This document shows, one piece after another, positions 34,667 through 43,984 of a stretch of 64,000 nucleotides of DNA. Source of the DNA: Saccharopolyspora oryzae (lineage in GTDB: Bacteria > Actinomycetota > Actinomycetes > Mycobacteriales > Pseudonocardiaceae); NCBI RefSeq assembly GCF_027853915.1, contig NZ_JAQGLA010000018.1:35932-99931 (forward strand), read 5' to 3'. A program made the position numbers and the translations under genes. The notes under the pieces were generated by a model. It did no database searches. It had not been told where the DNA came from and saw nothing but the letters and a program-made list of their open reading frames with translations. Numbering within the stretch: the stretch's first letter is position 1; the number at the start of each line of letters is the position of its first letter.

Positions 34667-36049
34667 TCAGAACGGGTGGCGTTCCAGCGGCTCGACGTCG
34701 AGGACGGCCGAGCGCGTCGTCGGCGCTTCGACGTCGGCCCAGCGGCGCACGGTCGCCTCGGCCTCGCTCCGCTGGTCGGCGGGCAGCCCCGCGATCTTGG
34801 AGCCGTGGTTGCCGCCCGGAACCAGGTAGCTGTAGGAGTCGCGGGTGGCGGGCCCGAGCTCGAAGGGCTCGGCGCTCCACGGGTCGCGCTCGCCGTTGAC
34901 GAACATCAGCTGCGAACCGCCGGTGCGCACCCACGTGTCGACCTGGCGCATCACGCCCGGCTGGAAGCGCATCGGGATCTCGCGCGGCACCAGGTTGCGG
35001 GGCTGGCTGAGCTCGCGGTGGTGCAGCAGGTCGGCCAGCGGCTCGTCGGAGACGTCCGGCCAGCCCAGCTGCGTGCCCGCCTGGTAGTAGTACGGCGTGT
35101 AGGGCTCGATGCCCTGGTCGGTGTAGAAGCGGAACTCCGAGGTCTCGTCGAAGAACCGGTAGATCTCGTCGGTGCTGGCCGTGGTCGCCGGGATCTTGGC
35201 GCAGTCGTCCTGGCCGCGGTACTGCCAGAACGCGAACGGCGCGTCGAGCACGACCATCTCCAGGCCCCGGTCGACGTCGCCGATGATCCGGTCGAAGGTC
35301 AGCCCCTCGGCATCGGCGTAGGCCTGGAACTTCGCCATCATCTCGCCGCGCCTGATCAGCGCTTCCCGCTGCACCGCGGTCAGCGCCGCGCGGCAGGCCG
35401 GGTCGGTGCCGACGCCGGCCAGGAACTCGTCGTAGCGGTCCTGGTCGTTGTCCACGTCGTTGGGCGCGACGTAGGCGACCGTGCCGTCGACGTCGTCGGG
35501 GTAGAACCGCCGGTGGTAGACCGCCGTCATGCCGCCCTTGCTGGCCCCGGTGGTGATCCACTGGTGCTGGTAGACCGTGCGCAGCGCGGTGATCACCCGG
35601 TGCTGGTCGGTGGCGGCCTGCCAGATGTCGAGGTCGTTCCAGTCTGCCGGGTCGGGCCGCGACGGGGTGAAGAAGCGGTGCTCCAGGCTCACCTGGTTGC
35701 CGTCGACCAGCTGCGTCGGCTCGGTGCGGCTGGTCTTCTCCGGCAGGTTGTAGCCGGAGGTGTAGAGCACGGTCGGCCGCGCCAGGTCGCGGTGCAGCAG
35801 CGTCAGGCGCTGCTGGAAGGTCCCGGCCTCCGGGTGGCGGTGGTCGACGGGCTGGGTGTAGGTCAGGTCGAACAGCCGGAACCCGGGTTCGGTGGGCCGC
35901 TCCCCCACCACCGTCAGGTCCGGCACCGCTTCCAGCCGGTCGCGCACGTCGTCCACCGGGGGCGCCGCGCCCACCGGGGCTCCGATCAGCAGCATCCCGC
36001 ACACCGCGGCGATGGTGACCAGACCGCGCCAGTTCATTCCGCCTCCCAC
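34667..36049 (-). CDS. Secreted S37-family (PS-10) tripeptidyl aminopeptidase
   Basis: A 460-aa protein with an N-terminal export signal (MNWRGLVTIAAVCGMLLIGA then APVGAAPP). It matches secreted peptidase S37, known from Streptomyces, which removes tripeptides from peptide N-termini. The alpha/beta-hydrolase triad is visible: Ser in TTGASKGGMTAV near residue 170, Asp in FVNGERDPWSAEP and His in VPGGNHGSKIAGL. The start could be the ATG at 36049 or an internal ATG four codons later. It is convergent with the acyltransferase gene. Confidence 0.9.
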   Translation of the reverse strand: MGGGMNWRGLVTIAAVCGMLLIGAPVGAAPPVDDVRDRLEAVPDLTVVGERPTEPGFRLFDLTYTQPVDHRHPEAGTFQQRLTLLHRDLARPTVLYTSGYNLPEKTSRTEPTQLVDGNQVSLEHRFFTPSRPDPADWNDLDIWQAATDQHRVITALRTVYQHQWITTGASKGGMTAVYHRRFYPDDVDGTVAYVAPNDVDNDQDRYDEFLAGVGTDPACRAALTAVQREALIRRGEMMAKFQAYADAEGLTFDRIIGDVDRGLEMVVLDAPFAFWQYRGQDDCAKIPATTASTDEIYRFFDETSEFRFYTDQGIEPYTPYYYQAGTQLGWPDVSDEPLADLLHHRELSQPRNLVPREIPMRFQPGVMRQVDTWVRTGGSQLMFVNGERDPWSAEPFELGPATRDSYSYLVPGGNHGSKIAGLPADQRSEAEATVRRWADVEAPTTRSAVLDVEPLERHPF

Positions 36050-36386
36050 TGCGCCGAATTCCAGTCGAACCTAGTGATCACGCGCGGTGCCCGGAAGGTC
36101 TCGGCGTGTTCTCGCCGAGCGGCTCCGCAGCTGCGATCCTCTCGGTTGGTGATCGAATCCGCCTGCTGGAACGATCAGCGGACGCCGAACGGGGGCAGCG
36201 GATCAGCGCACGGGCGGAGGCGGGCGGCTGGGCCGTCGACCGCGATACCCGGGAGCGGGCGCAATTCCGCAGGGAATTGCGCCCACTCCCGAACTCGACC
36301 CGATTCGAATTCGGCCATCGGGCCTGAATGCGACAATTCTGCGAGAAATCGCGGTCACCCGGGGTGATCGCGAACTCGCACCGCGG
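36050..36386. other. 337-bp intergenic region with one hairpin
   Basis: It lies between the coiled-coil gene stop (36387) and the S37 peptidase start, both minus strand. No gene. It contains the hairpin at 36251-36290 and the peptidase promoter, not resolved. Confidence 0.5.
36251..36290 (-). terminator. Hairpin terminator of the coiled-coil gene
   Basis: Inner arms GGGCGCAATTCC and GGAATTGCGCCC pair perfectly around GCAG, and outer GGGAG/CTCCC extends the stem. It lies 97 nt after the stop codon at 36387 on the minus strand. Confidence 0.65.
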
Positions 36387-37334
36387 TCAGTTGCGACTCG
36401 CCGCCGCTTCTTCCGGCACCGGTTCCTCGTGGCGCTGCTCGGGAACGTCGACGTCGCCGGACGGGACCTGTCCACTTCGGACCACTTCGGACACGTAACC
36501 GTCCGATCCCTCGCTGGCCGCGCCCGCTTCGGTGGCGGCCAGGAACGGTTCCGCGGTGGCCAGGACCTGCTGCGCCGCGCGGACCCGCTGCGCGAGGTCC
36601 TGCCGCATGCGCAGCATCGCCTCGGAGTACTCGTCGGCCCGCCGGATCCGCCGCTGCGCTTCCGCGGTCGCTTCGCGGACCCGCCGCTGCGCCGCTTCGC
36701 GGCTGGCCTGCTCGCGCTCGGCCATGGTCCGCGACGCCTCTTCGCGGCGCGCCGCCATGGACACCTCGAAGTCGTGCTCGACCTGGGTGCGCCGCTCCTC
36801 CGCCTCGGCGTCGAGGCGACGGCGGTGCTCCTCGGCTTCCCGCTTCATGGCCTGCACCTCCTTGCGGGTGCGGGCCAGCATCTCGTTGCGCTGCTGCTCG
36901 GACTGCCGCCGCCACTCATCGGCCTCGGCGACCAGCTTCTCGTAGCGCTCGCGCAGCTCGGCCGCGGCCTGCTCGCTGCGCGCCCACTCGTGCTCGGAGG
37001 CGGCCTGCGCTGCGGCGACCACCTCGTTCGCTTCGTCGTGCGCGAGCCGGACCATGCGGCGTAAGCGGTCGGTCAGCGCAGCGGCATCGATGGGAGTGCG
37101 CGCCTGGTCGTCGAGCTGCTGCTTGAGCACCTCGACCTCGGCGCGCGCCTGGTCCAACTGCGCGGCCAGGTCGCCGACCTGGCTGAGCGCTGAGTCCCGA
37201 TCCTCTGCGAGCATCCGGATCTCGGTCTCGGTCTGCTGGATGTAGAACTTCACCTGAGAACGGCGGAACCCGTACCAAACAGTGTCGAAATCCGACTTGA
37301 GCGGCACCAATTCGCGGTCTTCGTTGTGCCCCAC
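36387..37334 (-). CDS. Long coiled-coil protein, possibly cytoskeletal or DivIVA-like
   Basis: A 315-aa protein from a GTG at 37334 (VGHNEDRELVPLKSDFDTVW), with a purine-rich GGTGGGGTGAG upstream. After ~30 residues with YGFRRSQVKFYIQQTETEIR, almost the whole chain is heptad-rich and highly charged (AEEHRRRLDAEAEERRTQVE). The opening resembles the DivIVA-type helix that precedes coiled coils in actinobacterial polarity or cell-envelope proteins. No enzymatic motif. An arrangement similar to Scy/FilP-like scaffolds is possible, but no specific homologue can be named. Confidence 0.6.
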   Translation of the reverse strand: MGHNEDRELVPLKSDFDTVWYGFRRSQVKFYIQQTETEIRMLAEDRDSALSQVGDLAAQLDQARAEVEVLKQQLDDQARTPIDAAALTDRLRRMVRLAHDEANEVVAAAQAASEHEWARSEQAAAELRERYEKLVAEADEWRRQSEQQRNEMLARTRKEVQAMKREAEEHRRRLDAEAEERRTQVEHDFEVSMAARREEASRTMAEREQASREAAQRRVREATAEAQRRIRRADEYSEAMLRMRQDLAQRVRAAQQVLATAEPFLAATEAGAASEGSDGYVSEVVRSGQVPSGDVDVPEQRHEEPVPEEAAASRN

Positions 37335-37605
37335 GGTCTCACCCCACCTGAAGTTGATCAATCGTGCTGGGAGCGAGCCACGCCCCGACGCGGCATGTCC
37401 GTTGTACACCGGAAAAACGCCGGGCGATGTGCTCCACCGGGCTGAAACCGGCAGACCGGACGCCCGCGGCGCGGACGGTGCCAACGATCGCTGGCACCCA
37501 TTCTGACCACCGCGCGCATCTAGATCAACAGTGCCGGATTCGGTGCAATGCAACGGACATCCGATGTTGACCGATCGGACACCAAGCCGGAAAACCGCGC
37601 CGGAA

Positions 37606-38181
37606 TCAGCTTTCCGCGGCGCCGGTCAGGACCCGGCGGAATATCATCTCGATTTCATCTCGACCGGGCACCGTTTCCCGGACGATCCCCTGCAGCAGCA
37701 ATCCGCAGAACACCACCGACAGCGCACGACCGGTGGCCTCGTCGGTGCGCGCGGCGAACAGCTCCGCCAGCGCGTTGTCCCACTCCTGGCTCGCGTGGTG
37801 CAGCGCGGGCTTGTGCAGCGCGGCGATGTAGAGCTGGTGCTGGACCGCGGTCTGCAACCGGGCCGGGCCCAGGTAGTGCAGCACGAGATCGGCCAGCGCG
37901 GTCGCGAGATCGCCGTTGTCGCCGAGCCCCTCGGCCCACTGCCGCATCTGCGCGACGTCATCGGCGGCGGCCTGCCGCAGGGCGCTGACCAGCAGGTCGT
38001 CGAGGGTCGCGAAGTAGTAGGTGGTCGACCCCAGCGGAACACCCGCCGCAGCCGCGACGGCACGGTGCGTGAGCTTGTCCACGCCGCGCTCGGCGACCAC
38101 GTCGATCGCGGCCCGCGCGATGCGTTCGGGCCTGGTCGGGTCCTTGCGGCGCGCGGCGGGCGCGGGCTGCGTGGTCGACAT
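37606..38181 (-). CDS. TetR-family regulator, likely repressor of the choline-betaine genes
   Basis: A 191-aa protein from the ATG at 38181 (MSTTQPAPAARRKDPTRPER); AGGAGG lies 12 nt upstream, slightly far. The helix-turn-helix is AERGVDKLTHRAVAAAAGVP followed by LGSTTYYFATLDDLLVSALR. The C-terminal effector domain is all-helical. It is divergent from betB, with a 16-bp dyad between them, the same arrangement as BetI-type choline regulators, though I cannot claim orthology to BetI. Confidence 0.85.
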   Translation of the reverse strand: MSTTQPAPAARRKDPTRPERIARAAIDVVAERGVDKLTHRAVAAAAGVPLGSTTYYFATLDDLLVSALRQAAADDVAQMRQWAEGLGDNGDLATALADLVLHYLGPARLQTAVQHQLYIAALHKPALHHASQEWDNALAELFAARTDEATGRALSVVFCGLLLQGIVRETVPGRDEIEMIFRRVLTGAAES

Positions 38182-38664
38182 TCGCTGGGACGTCCTCCTG
38201 GTGCCGGCTGCTTCTCGACGGCGGGCCGAGTTGACCAAGTACAGCCTGCCATGCCGGGGCGCCAACGCGATGCGGTCCAGGTCACCGAATTCGCGTTACC
38301 GCTGTTCGGAGCGCATATTTTCAACGGCGAACGACATCGGGCAACCCAGGTGATGTACATCTGTACATGTCCGGTGTTAGGGTCTTCGCCAGCACTGAGA
38401 GCAATCACGGACCAGGTCGAGGAATCGACCTCCGCTGGAATTGAACGAATACATCGCCCGGCCGCCACCGAATGCACCGCCAGGAGGTGAAATCGCTGCA
38501 AGGCGCGCCGACGGCACCTTTCGGCGAATTCCTACTCGATGCACCGATGACGATTCGCGTGGCGAAGATCCGGTTCTCACGTCATTGTGTGACCACGCCG
38601 CCACCAGAAGTGCGCAACCGGGCGGTTCCAGCACAAAAAGCACAACCATCACGGGGATACGAGC
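38182..38664. other. 483-bp divergent leader between TetR gene and betB
   Basis: It contains the dyad at 38353-38368 and a long stretch before betB. A small frame at 38472-38678 has AGGAGG inside it and overlaps the betB start; I do not call it a gene. A long untranslated betB leader is likely. Confidence 0.45.
38353..38368. promoter_or_regulatory. Dyad ATGTACA-TC-TGTACAT, likely TetR operator
   Basis: Perfect 7-bp arms with a 2-bp centre, 171 bp before the TetR start and 296 bp before betB. Short symmetric AT-rich dyads in such divergent regions are typical TetR-family operators. Confidence 0.5.
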
Positions 38665-40158
38665 ATGTCGCAAGCTGAGAATTCAGCACCCACGCTGTTC
38701 ATCGACGGCGAATGGGTGCCGGCCGCGGACGGTCGCACCCGCGAGATCCACTGCCCCGCCGACGGGGAGCTGGTGGCCACCGTCTCCGAGGGCGGGCGCG
38801 CCGACACCGAGCGCGCCATCGCCGCTGCTCGCCGCGTCTTCGACGAGGGCTCCTGGGCGAGCACCTCGCCGTGGGAGCGCGGCGACCTGTTGCTGCGGGT
38901 CAGCGACATCATCCAGCGCGACAAGGCCGAGTTCGCCCGCGCCGAATCGCTCGACACCGGCAAGCGCCTGGTGGAGAGCGAGTACGACATGGACGACATC
39001 GCCGCGTGCTTCCGCTACTACGGCAAGATCGCCGGCACCGACGCGGGACGCGTCGTGGACACCGGCTCGCCGGACTCGATCAGCCGCGTCCAGTACGAGC
39101 CGGTCGGCGTGTGCGGCATGATCACGCCCTGGAACTACCCGCTGCTGCAGGTGGCCTGGAAGGTCGCCCCGGCCATCGCCGCCGGCAACACCTTCGTCCT
39201 CAAGCCCAGCGAGCTGACCCCCGGCACCGCCATCCTGCTGATGCGCGCGCTGGCCGAGGCGGGCCTGCCCGCCGGCGTCGGCAACCTGGTGCTGGGCACC
39301 GGCGCCGAGGTCGGCTCGGTGCTGGCCGAGCACCCCGACGTGGACCTGATCTCCTTCACCGGTGGTCTGCACACCGGCCGCAAGATCTCCGCCGCCGCGG
39401 CGCCGACGGTCAAGAAGGTCGCGCTGGAGCTCGGCGGCAAGAACCCGAACGTGGTCTTCGCCGACGCCGACTTCGAGACCGCCGTCGACTACGCGCTGAC
39501 CGCGATCTTCCTGCACTCCGGCCAGGTCTGCTCGGCGGGCGCGCGGCTGATCGTCCAGGACGAGCTGCACGACGCGCTGGTGGACGAGATCGTCCGCCGC
39601 GCCGAGCTGATCCGCATCGGCGGCCCGTTCGACAGCGAGGCCGAGACCGGCCCGCTGATCTCCGCGGCGCACCTGCAGAAGGTCGACGACTACGTCGCCA
39701 AGTCCGTCGCCGAGGGCGCCGTGCTGCGCACCGGTGGCCGCCGCCCCGAGGGCGAGCGCTACGCCAACGGCCACTACTACCTGCCGACCGTCCTCGACGA
39801 GGTCCAGCAGGGCTCGTACGCGGTGGTCGAGGAGTCCTTCGGCCCGGTGCTGACCGTGGAGCGCTTCACCGACGAGGACGACGCGGTGCGCATCGCCAAC
39901 GACACCCACTACGGCCTGGCCGGCGCGGTGTTCACCGGTGACCCGGCCAAGGCGCAGCGGGTGGCCAACCGGCTGCGGCACGGCACCATCTGGATCAACG
40001 ACTTCCACCCCTACCTGCCGCAGGCGGAATGGGGCGGTTACAAGCAGTCCGGCATCGGCCGCGAACTCGGCCGCGCCGGCCTCGGCGAGTACCAGGAGGC
40101 CAAGCACGTCTACCAGAACCTGCGGCCCGGTCCGCAGAACTGGTTCTCCGGGAAGTAA
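38665..40158 (+). CDS. betB: Betaine aldehyde dehydrogenase
   Basis: A 497-aa NAD(P)-dependent aldehyde dehydrogenase. Visible are the substrate-channel Asn in GMITPWNYPLLQVAWK, the cofactor region FVLKPSELTPGTAIL, catalytic Glu in KVALELGGKNPNVVF and catalytic Cys in SGQVCSAGARLIV. Assignment as betaine aldehyde dehydrogenase rests on the choline oxidase gene in the same cluster: it converts betaine aldehyde to glycine betaine. It is followed by a hairpin and then the permease gene. Confidence 0.9.
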   Translation: MSQAENSAPTLFIDGEWVPAADGRTREIHCPADGELVATVSEGGRADTERAIAAARRVFDEGSWASTSPWERGDLLLRVSDIIQRDKAEFARAESLDTGKRLVESEYDMDDIAACFRYYGKIAGTDAGRVVDTGSPDSISRVQYEPVGVCGMITPWNYPLLQVAWKVAPAIAAGNTFVLKPSELTPGTAILLMRALAEAGLPAGVGNLVLGTGAEVGSVLAEHPDVDLISFTGGLHTGRKISAAAAPTVKKVALELGGKNPNVVFADADFETAVDYALTAIFLHSGQVCSAGARLIVQDELHDALVDEIVRRAELIRIGGPFDSEAETGPLISAAHLQKVDDYVAKSVAEGAVLRTGGRRPEGERYANGHYYLPTVLDEVQQGSYAVVEESFGPVLTVERFTDEDDAVRIANDTHYGLAGAVFTGDPAKAQRVANRLRHGTIWINDFHPYLPQAEWGGYKQSGIGRELGRAGLGEYQEAKHVYQNLRPGPQNWFSGK

Positions 40159-40170
40159 GCACGACCAAAC

Positions 40171-40207
40171 GCGCTGCGGCGGTGCAACCGATCCACCGCC
40201 GCAGCGC
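40171..40207 (+). terminator. Hairpin after betB
   Basis: 14-bp perfect arms GCGCTGCGGCGGTG and CACCGCCGCAGCGC around a 9-nt loop, 12 nt after the stop. It may attenuate transcription into the permease gene. Confidence 0.7.
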
Positions 40208-40319
40208 GCTCATACGCGGCTGAACTGGCCGCGATCGCACAAACCGCGCGAAGCAAGCAACCACCCGGTCCAACCCTCCTGCTCCGGCGGGCGCGTTGAC
40301 CGGGAAAGGAGTTCGGGGC

Positions 40320-41852
40320 ATGAGCGCGCCCAATCACGACGCCGAGCTCAACGAGTTCGGCTACACCAACAAACTGAAGAGAAGCCTCGGAAGCTTCCAC
40401 ACCTTCGCCGCCGGGATCAGCTACATCTCGGTGCTCACCGGCACCTTCCAACTGTCCTACTTCGGCCTGTCCTTCGGTGGACCCGCCTACTGGTGGTCCT
40501 GGCCGATCGTGTTCGTCGGGCAGTTGCTCGTGGCGTTGAGTTTCGCCGAGCTGGCATCGCGATACCCGATCGCCGGTTCCGTCTACAACTGGGCGAAGAA
40601 GCTGGGCGGTCAGCACGTCGGCTGGTTGGCCGGGTGGATGATGCTGCTGGCCTCGATCGTCTCGATCTCGGCCACCGCCCTGGCCTACCAGAACACGCTC
40701 CCCCAGATCTGGGCCGGCTTCCAGATCATCGGTGACAGCGGCAACGCCACCGATGCCGCGGTCAACGGCATCCTGCTGGCGACGGTGCTGATCCTGTTCA
40801 CCACGCTGGTCAACGCCTTCGGCGTCAAGCTGATGGCCCAGATCAACAGCGCCGGTGTGTTCATCGAGCTGGCCGCCGCCGTGCTGCTGATCATCGCGCT
40901 GGCGCTGGTGGTGGTGAACCCGCCGACCGTCGTGCTCGACACCAACGGCACCGAGGCCGCCTTCGGCGGCAACTACCTGAGCGCGTTCCTGGTCGCCGGG
41001 ATCGCCTCGTCGTACGTGATGTACGGCTTCGACACCGCCGCATCGCTGGGCGAGGAAGCCATCGACCCGCACCGCAACGCCCCCAAGGCGATCCTGCGGG
41101 CGCTGATCGCCTCGTTCGTGCTCGGCGGCCTGATCCTGCTGTTCGGCATGATGGCCACGCGCGACTTCTCCGCACCGGAGCTGGCCACCAGCGGTCTGCA
41201 GTTCGTGCTCAGCGACGCGCTCGGCCCGCTCGTCGGCCGGCTGTTCCTGCTGGCGATCTTCGTGGCGATCACGGTGTGCGTGCTCGCGGTGCACACCGCG
41301 GCGATCCGGATCGTCTTCGCCATGGCCCGCGACAACGCGCTGCCGGCGGGCAAGCTGCTGGCCCGCGTCAGCCCGCGGTTCCAGACCCCGGTCGTCCCCG
41401 CCATCGTCATCGGCGTGATCGCGGTGGCGCTGCTGCTGGTCAACATCGGCCAGCCGCAGATCTTCACCGCCATCACCAGCCTGGCGATCATCCTGATCTA
41501 CATCTCCTACCTGCTGGTCACCGTGCCGATGCTGGTCGCGCGGCTGCGCGGCAAGTGGAAGCCCGGCAAGGAGGAAGGCCGGTTCAGCCTGGGCAAGCTG
41601 GGGCTGCCGATCAACGTGCTGGCCGTGGTGTGGGGCGCCGGCATGACCATCAACCTGGCCTGGCCGCGCCGCGAGGTCTACAACGCCGAGCCGCCGTACC
41701 ACTGGTACCTGCAGTACAGCTCGGTGCTGTTCGTCGGAGTCGCGGCGGTGGGCGGATTCGCGTACTACTGGTTCGTCCAGCGGCACAAGGTCGGCGTTCT
41801 CGCCGAACATTCGTCCACTTCGGACAAAGAGAAGACCAGCCCGGTCGCCTGA
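40320..41852 (+). CDS. APC-superfamily amino acid/amine permease
   Basis: A 510-aa membrane protein with about 12 segments, starting MSAPNHDAELNEFGYTNKLK from an ATG preceded by AAAGGAG. The FHTFAAGISYISVLTGTFQL opening and SFAELASRYPIAGSVYNWAK are characteristic of the amino acid-polyamine-organocation family. Its place between betB and choline oxidase suggests uptake of choline or another amine substrate of this pathway rather than a standard amino acid. Choline import by an APC protein, not BCCT or ABC, would be uncommon; this is inference from position. Confidence 0.85.
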   Translation: MSAPNHDAELNEFGYTNKLKRSLGSFHTFAAGISYISVLTGTFQLSYFGLSFGGPAYWWSWPIVFVGQLLVALSFAELASRYPIAGSVYNWAKKLGGQHVGWLAGWMMLLASIVSISATALAYQNTLPQIWAGFQIIGDSGNATDAAVNGILLATVLILFTTLVNAFGVKLMAQINSAGVFIELAAAVLLIIALALVVVNPPTVVLDTNGTEAAFGGNYLSAFLVAGIASSYVMYGFDTAASLGEEAIDPHRNAPKAILRALIASFVLGGLILLFGMMATRDFSAPELATSGLQFVLSDALGPLVGRLFLLAIFVAITVCVLAVHTAAIRIVFAMARDNALPAGKLLARVSPRFQTPVVPAIVIGVIAVALLLVNIGQPQIFTAITSLAIILIYISYLLVTVPMLVARLRGKWKPGKEEGRFSLGKLGLPINVLAVVWGAGMTINLAWPRREVYNAEPPYHWYLQYSSVLFVGVAAVGGFAYYWFVQRHKVGVLAEHSSTSDKEKTSPVA

Positions 41853-41922
41853 GAGGTTCGCTCAACCCGCCCACGAAGCGGGATGACCAGAACTCTTATT
41901 CACAGAAACGGAGATTCGGACA

Positions 41923-43470
41923 ATGACAGACCAGTTCGACTACGTGGTGGTCGGTGGTGGCAGCGCGGGTGCGGCGGTCGCGTCGCGGCTTTCGGAGGAC
42001 CCGAACGTCACCGTGTGCCTGCTCGAGGCCGGTCCGTCGGACGTCGGCGACAAGGCGATCCTCGAGCTCAAGCGCTGGATGGCACTGCTGGAGTCCGGCT
42101 ACGACTGGGACTACCTGATCGAGCCGCAGGAGAACGGCAACTCCTTCATGCGCCACGCCCGGGCCCGCGTGCTCGGCGGCTGCTCCTCGCACAACTCCTG
42201 CATCGCCTTCTGGGCCCCGGCCGAGGACCTGGACGAGTGGGAGTCGATGGGCTGCACCGGTTGGGGCGCCAAGGACATCTTCCCGCTCTACAAGCGGCTG
42301 GAGACCAACGACGCCCCGGGTGAGCACCACGGCCGCAGCGGCCCGGTGACCCTGCGCAGCGTCCCGCCGAACGACCCGTGCGGTGTCGCGATGCTGCAGG
42401 CCTGCGAGGAGCAGGGCATCCCGACCACGGAGTTCAACTCCGGCAAGACCGTCACGCACGGCGCCAACTGGTTCCAGATCAACTGCAAGGAGGACGGCAC
42501 TCGCTCCTCCTCGTCGGTGTCGTACCTGCACCCGAACCTGGACCGGCCGAACCTGGAGATCCGCACCCAGGCGTGGGCGAAGAAGGTCACCTTCGACGGC
42601 ACCCGCGCCACCGGCGTGGAGTACCTGGACGCGGACCTGATCCACACCCGCACGGTCACCGCCCGCCGCGAGGTGGTGCTGTCCACCGGTGCCATCGACA
42701 CCCCGAAGCTGCTGATGCTGTCGGGCATCGGCCCGGCCGAGCACCTGCGCGAGTTCGGCATCGACGTGCTGGTCGACTCCCCCGGCGTCGGGTCCAACCT
42801 CCAGGACCACCCGGAGGGCGTCATCAGCTGGGACGCCAAGAAGCCGATGGTCACCGACTCGACGCAGTGGTGGGAGATCGGCATCTTCACCACCACCGAG
42901 GACGGCCTGGACCGGCCGGACCTGATGTTCCACTACGGTTCGGTGCCCTTCGACATGCACACCGTGCGGCAGGGCTACCCGACCTCGGAGAACAGCTTCT
43001 GCCTGACCCCGAACGTCACCCGCGCCCGCTCCACGGGCACGGTGCGGCTGCGCAGCCGCGACTTCCGGGACAAGCCGAAGGTCGACCCGCGGTACTTCAC
43101 CGACCCGCACGACATGCGGGTGATGACCGAGGGCATCAAGCTGGCCCGCAAGATCGTGGCGCAGCCGGCGATGCAGGAGTGGGCCGGCGCGGAGCTGTTC
43201 CCGGGTCCGGACGTGCAGACCGACGACGAGATCGCGGACTACTTGAAGCGCACCCACAACACCGTCTACCACCCGGCGTGCTCGGTGCCGATGGGCGCTG
43301 AGGACGACGCGAGCAAGCCGCTGGACCCGCGCCTGCGGGTCAAGGGCGTGCAGGGTCTGCGCGTCGCGGACGCCTCGGTGATGCCGTTCCTGGTGGCGGT
43401 GAACCCGAACATCACCACCATGGCCATCGGCGAGAAGTGCTCCGACATGCTGAAGGAAGACAACAGCTGA
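41923..43470 (+). CDS. codA: Choline oxidase
   Basis: A 515-aa GMC flavoprotein very similar, from memory, to Arthrobacter globiformis choline oxidase, including SCIAFWAPAEDLDEWESMG and ESTQWWEIGIFT-like stretches. The FAD motif VVVGGGSAGAAVASRLSED is at the N-terminus. The His that carries covalent FAD in the relative aligns with His78 in SFMRHARARVLGGCSSHNS; the substrate-binding Glu is Glu298 in DHPEGV; catalytic His450 is in VYHPACS and Asn496 in VNPN. It oxidises choline through betaine aldehyde to glycine betaine, making hydrogen peroxide. It ends the cluster and is closed by two terminators. Confidence 0.92.
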   Translation: MTDQFDYVVVGGGSAGAAVASRLSEDPNVTVCLLEAGPSDVGDKAILELKRWMALLESGYDWDYLIEPQENGNSFMRHARARVLGGCSSHNSCIAFWAPAEDLDEWESMGCTGWGAKDIFPLYKRLETNDAPGEHHGRSGPVTLRSVPPNDPCGVAMLQACEEQGIPTTEFNSGKTVTHGANWFQINCKEDGTRSSSSVSYLHPNLDRPNLEIRTQAWAKKVTFDGTRATGVEYLDADLIHTRTVTARREVVLSTGAIDTPKLLMLSGIGPAEHLREFGIDVLVDSPGVGSNLQDHPEGVISWDAKKPMVTDSTQWWEIGIFTTTEDGLDRPDLMFHYGSVPFDMHTVRQGYPTSENSFCLTPNVTRARSTGTVRLRSRDFRDKPKVDPRYFTDPHDMRVMTEGIKLARKIVAQPAMQEWAGAELFPGPDVQTDDEIADYLKRTHNTVYHPACSVPMGAEDDASKPLDPRLRVKGVQGLRVADASVMPFLVAVNPNITTMAIGEKCSDMLKEDNS

Positions 43471-43473
43471 TCC

Positions 43474-43502
43474 GGTGCGGGGGCACCTGGTGCCCCCGCA
43501 CC
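43474..43502 (+). terminator. Terminator directly after choline oxidase
   Basis: 13-bp perfect arms GGTGCGGGGGCAC and GTGCCCCCGCACC with a 3-nt loop, 4 bp after the stop codon. Confidence 0.8.
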
Positions 43503-43573
43503 TCCCATCGATCTCACCCGATCGATGCCGACGCCGGTGCTGTTCCCCGAAAGCAGCGTGGTGTTCGGTAGCT

Positions 43574-43614
43574 GCGAAGGCCCCTCCGGTCCCCCGCCCC
43601 GGAGGGGCCTTCGC
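43574..43614 (+). terminator. Second hairpin after choline oxidase
   Basis: Arms GCGAAGGCCCCTCCGG and CCGGAGGGGCCTTCGC around a short C-rich loop. The remaining 43615-43767 shows no gene; it holds a small dyad ATGCGCC-TAC-GGCGCAT at 43698-43714 and leads into the B element. Confidence 0.65.
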
Positions 43615-43767
43615 CATTCCAATGAGGTTTTCCATCCCCGTCCTGCGTAGCGATGCGGGTAGCGGAACCTCAGCGGTGCAAGCGCCGAGTGTGGGCTATG
43701 CGCCTACGGCGCATGCGACCCTCGCCGCGCGGTGCCGGTCGTGCTTCGCGGTCACAGACCGTACCCT

Positions 43768-43815
43768 CCGCAAATTCAATGGAAATTGGACGTCCGATTT
43801 CCATTGAAATTGCGG
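43768..43815. repeat. B element, copy 2
   Basis: 19-bp arms, CCGCAAATTCAATGGAAAT and ATTTCCATTGAAATTGCGG, with one mismatch around a 10-nt loop. The ~50 bp after it, from GGAAGTTCTCC onward through CCGGACGAC and TGTCCACAT, closely match the sequence after the B element at 60826. Confidence 0.88.
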
Positions 43816-43900
43816 AAGTTCTCCCAGACCGGACGACTTGTCCACATCCGTCGGCGTGTCAGGCGCCCGACACGCCGGGGTCCCGACACGCCCGGGTGTG

Positions 43901-43959
43901 CAGTTTCAATTGAAACTGTAAAACCCGGGCACGGCGGATCGCAGTTTCAATTGAAACTG
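43901..43959. repeat. Phased palindrome pair (A element), copy 3
   Basis: CAGTTTCAATTGAAACTG starts at 43901 and 43942, 41 bp apart. The 23-bp spacer carries GGGCACGGCGGATC, the reverse complement of the spacer core at 2793 and 31561. It lies 26 bp after the stop of the convergent sugar dehydrogenase gene. Confidence 0.9.
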
Positions 43960-43984
43960 TGGTCCTCGTGGTGGGGCGTGGGGG

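Noticed and set aside
38472..38678. 68-codon leader peptide before betB
   Set aside because: Overlaps the betB start, has no ribosome binding site of its own and no regulatory codon run or attenuator hairpin.
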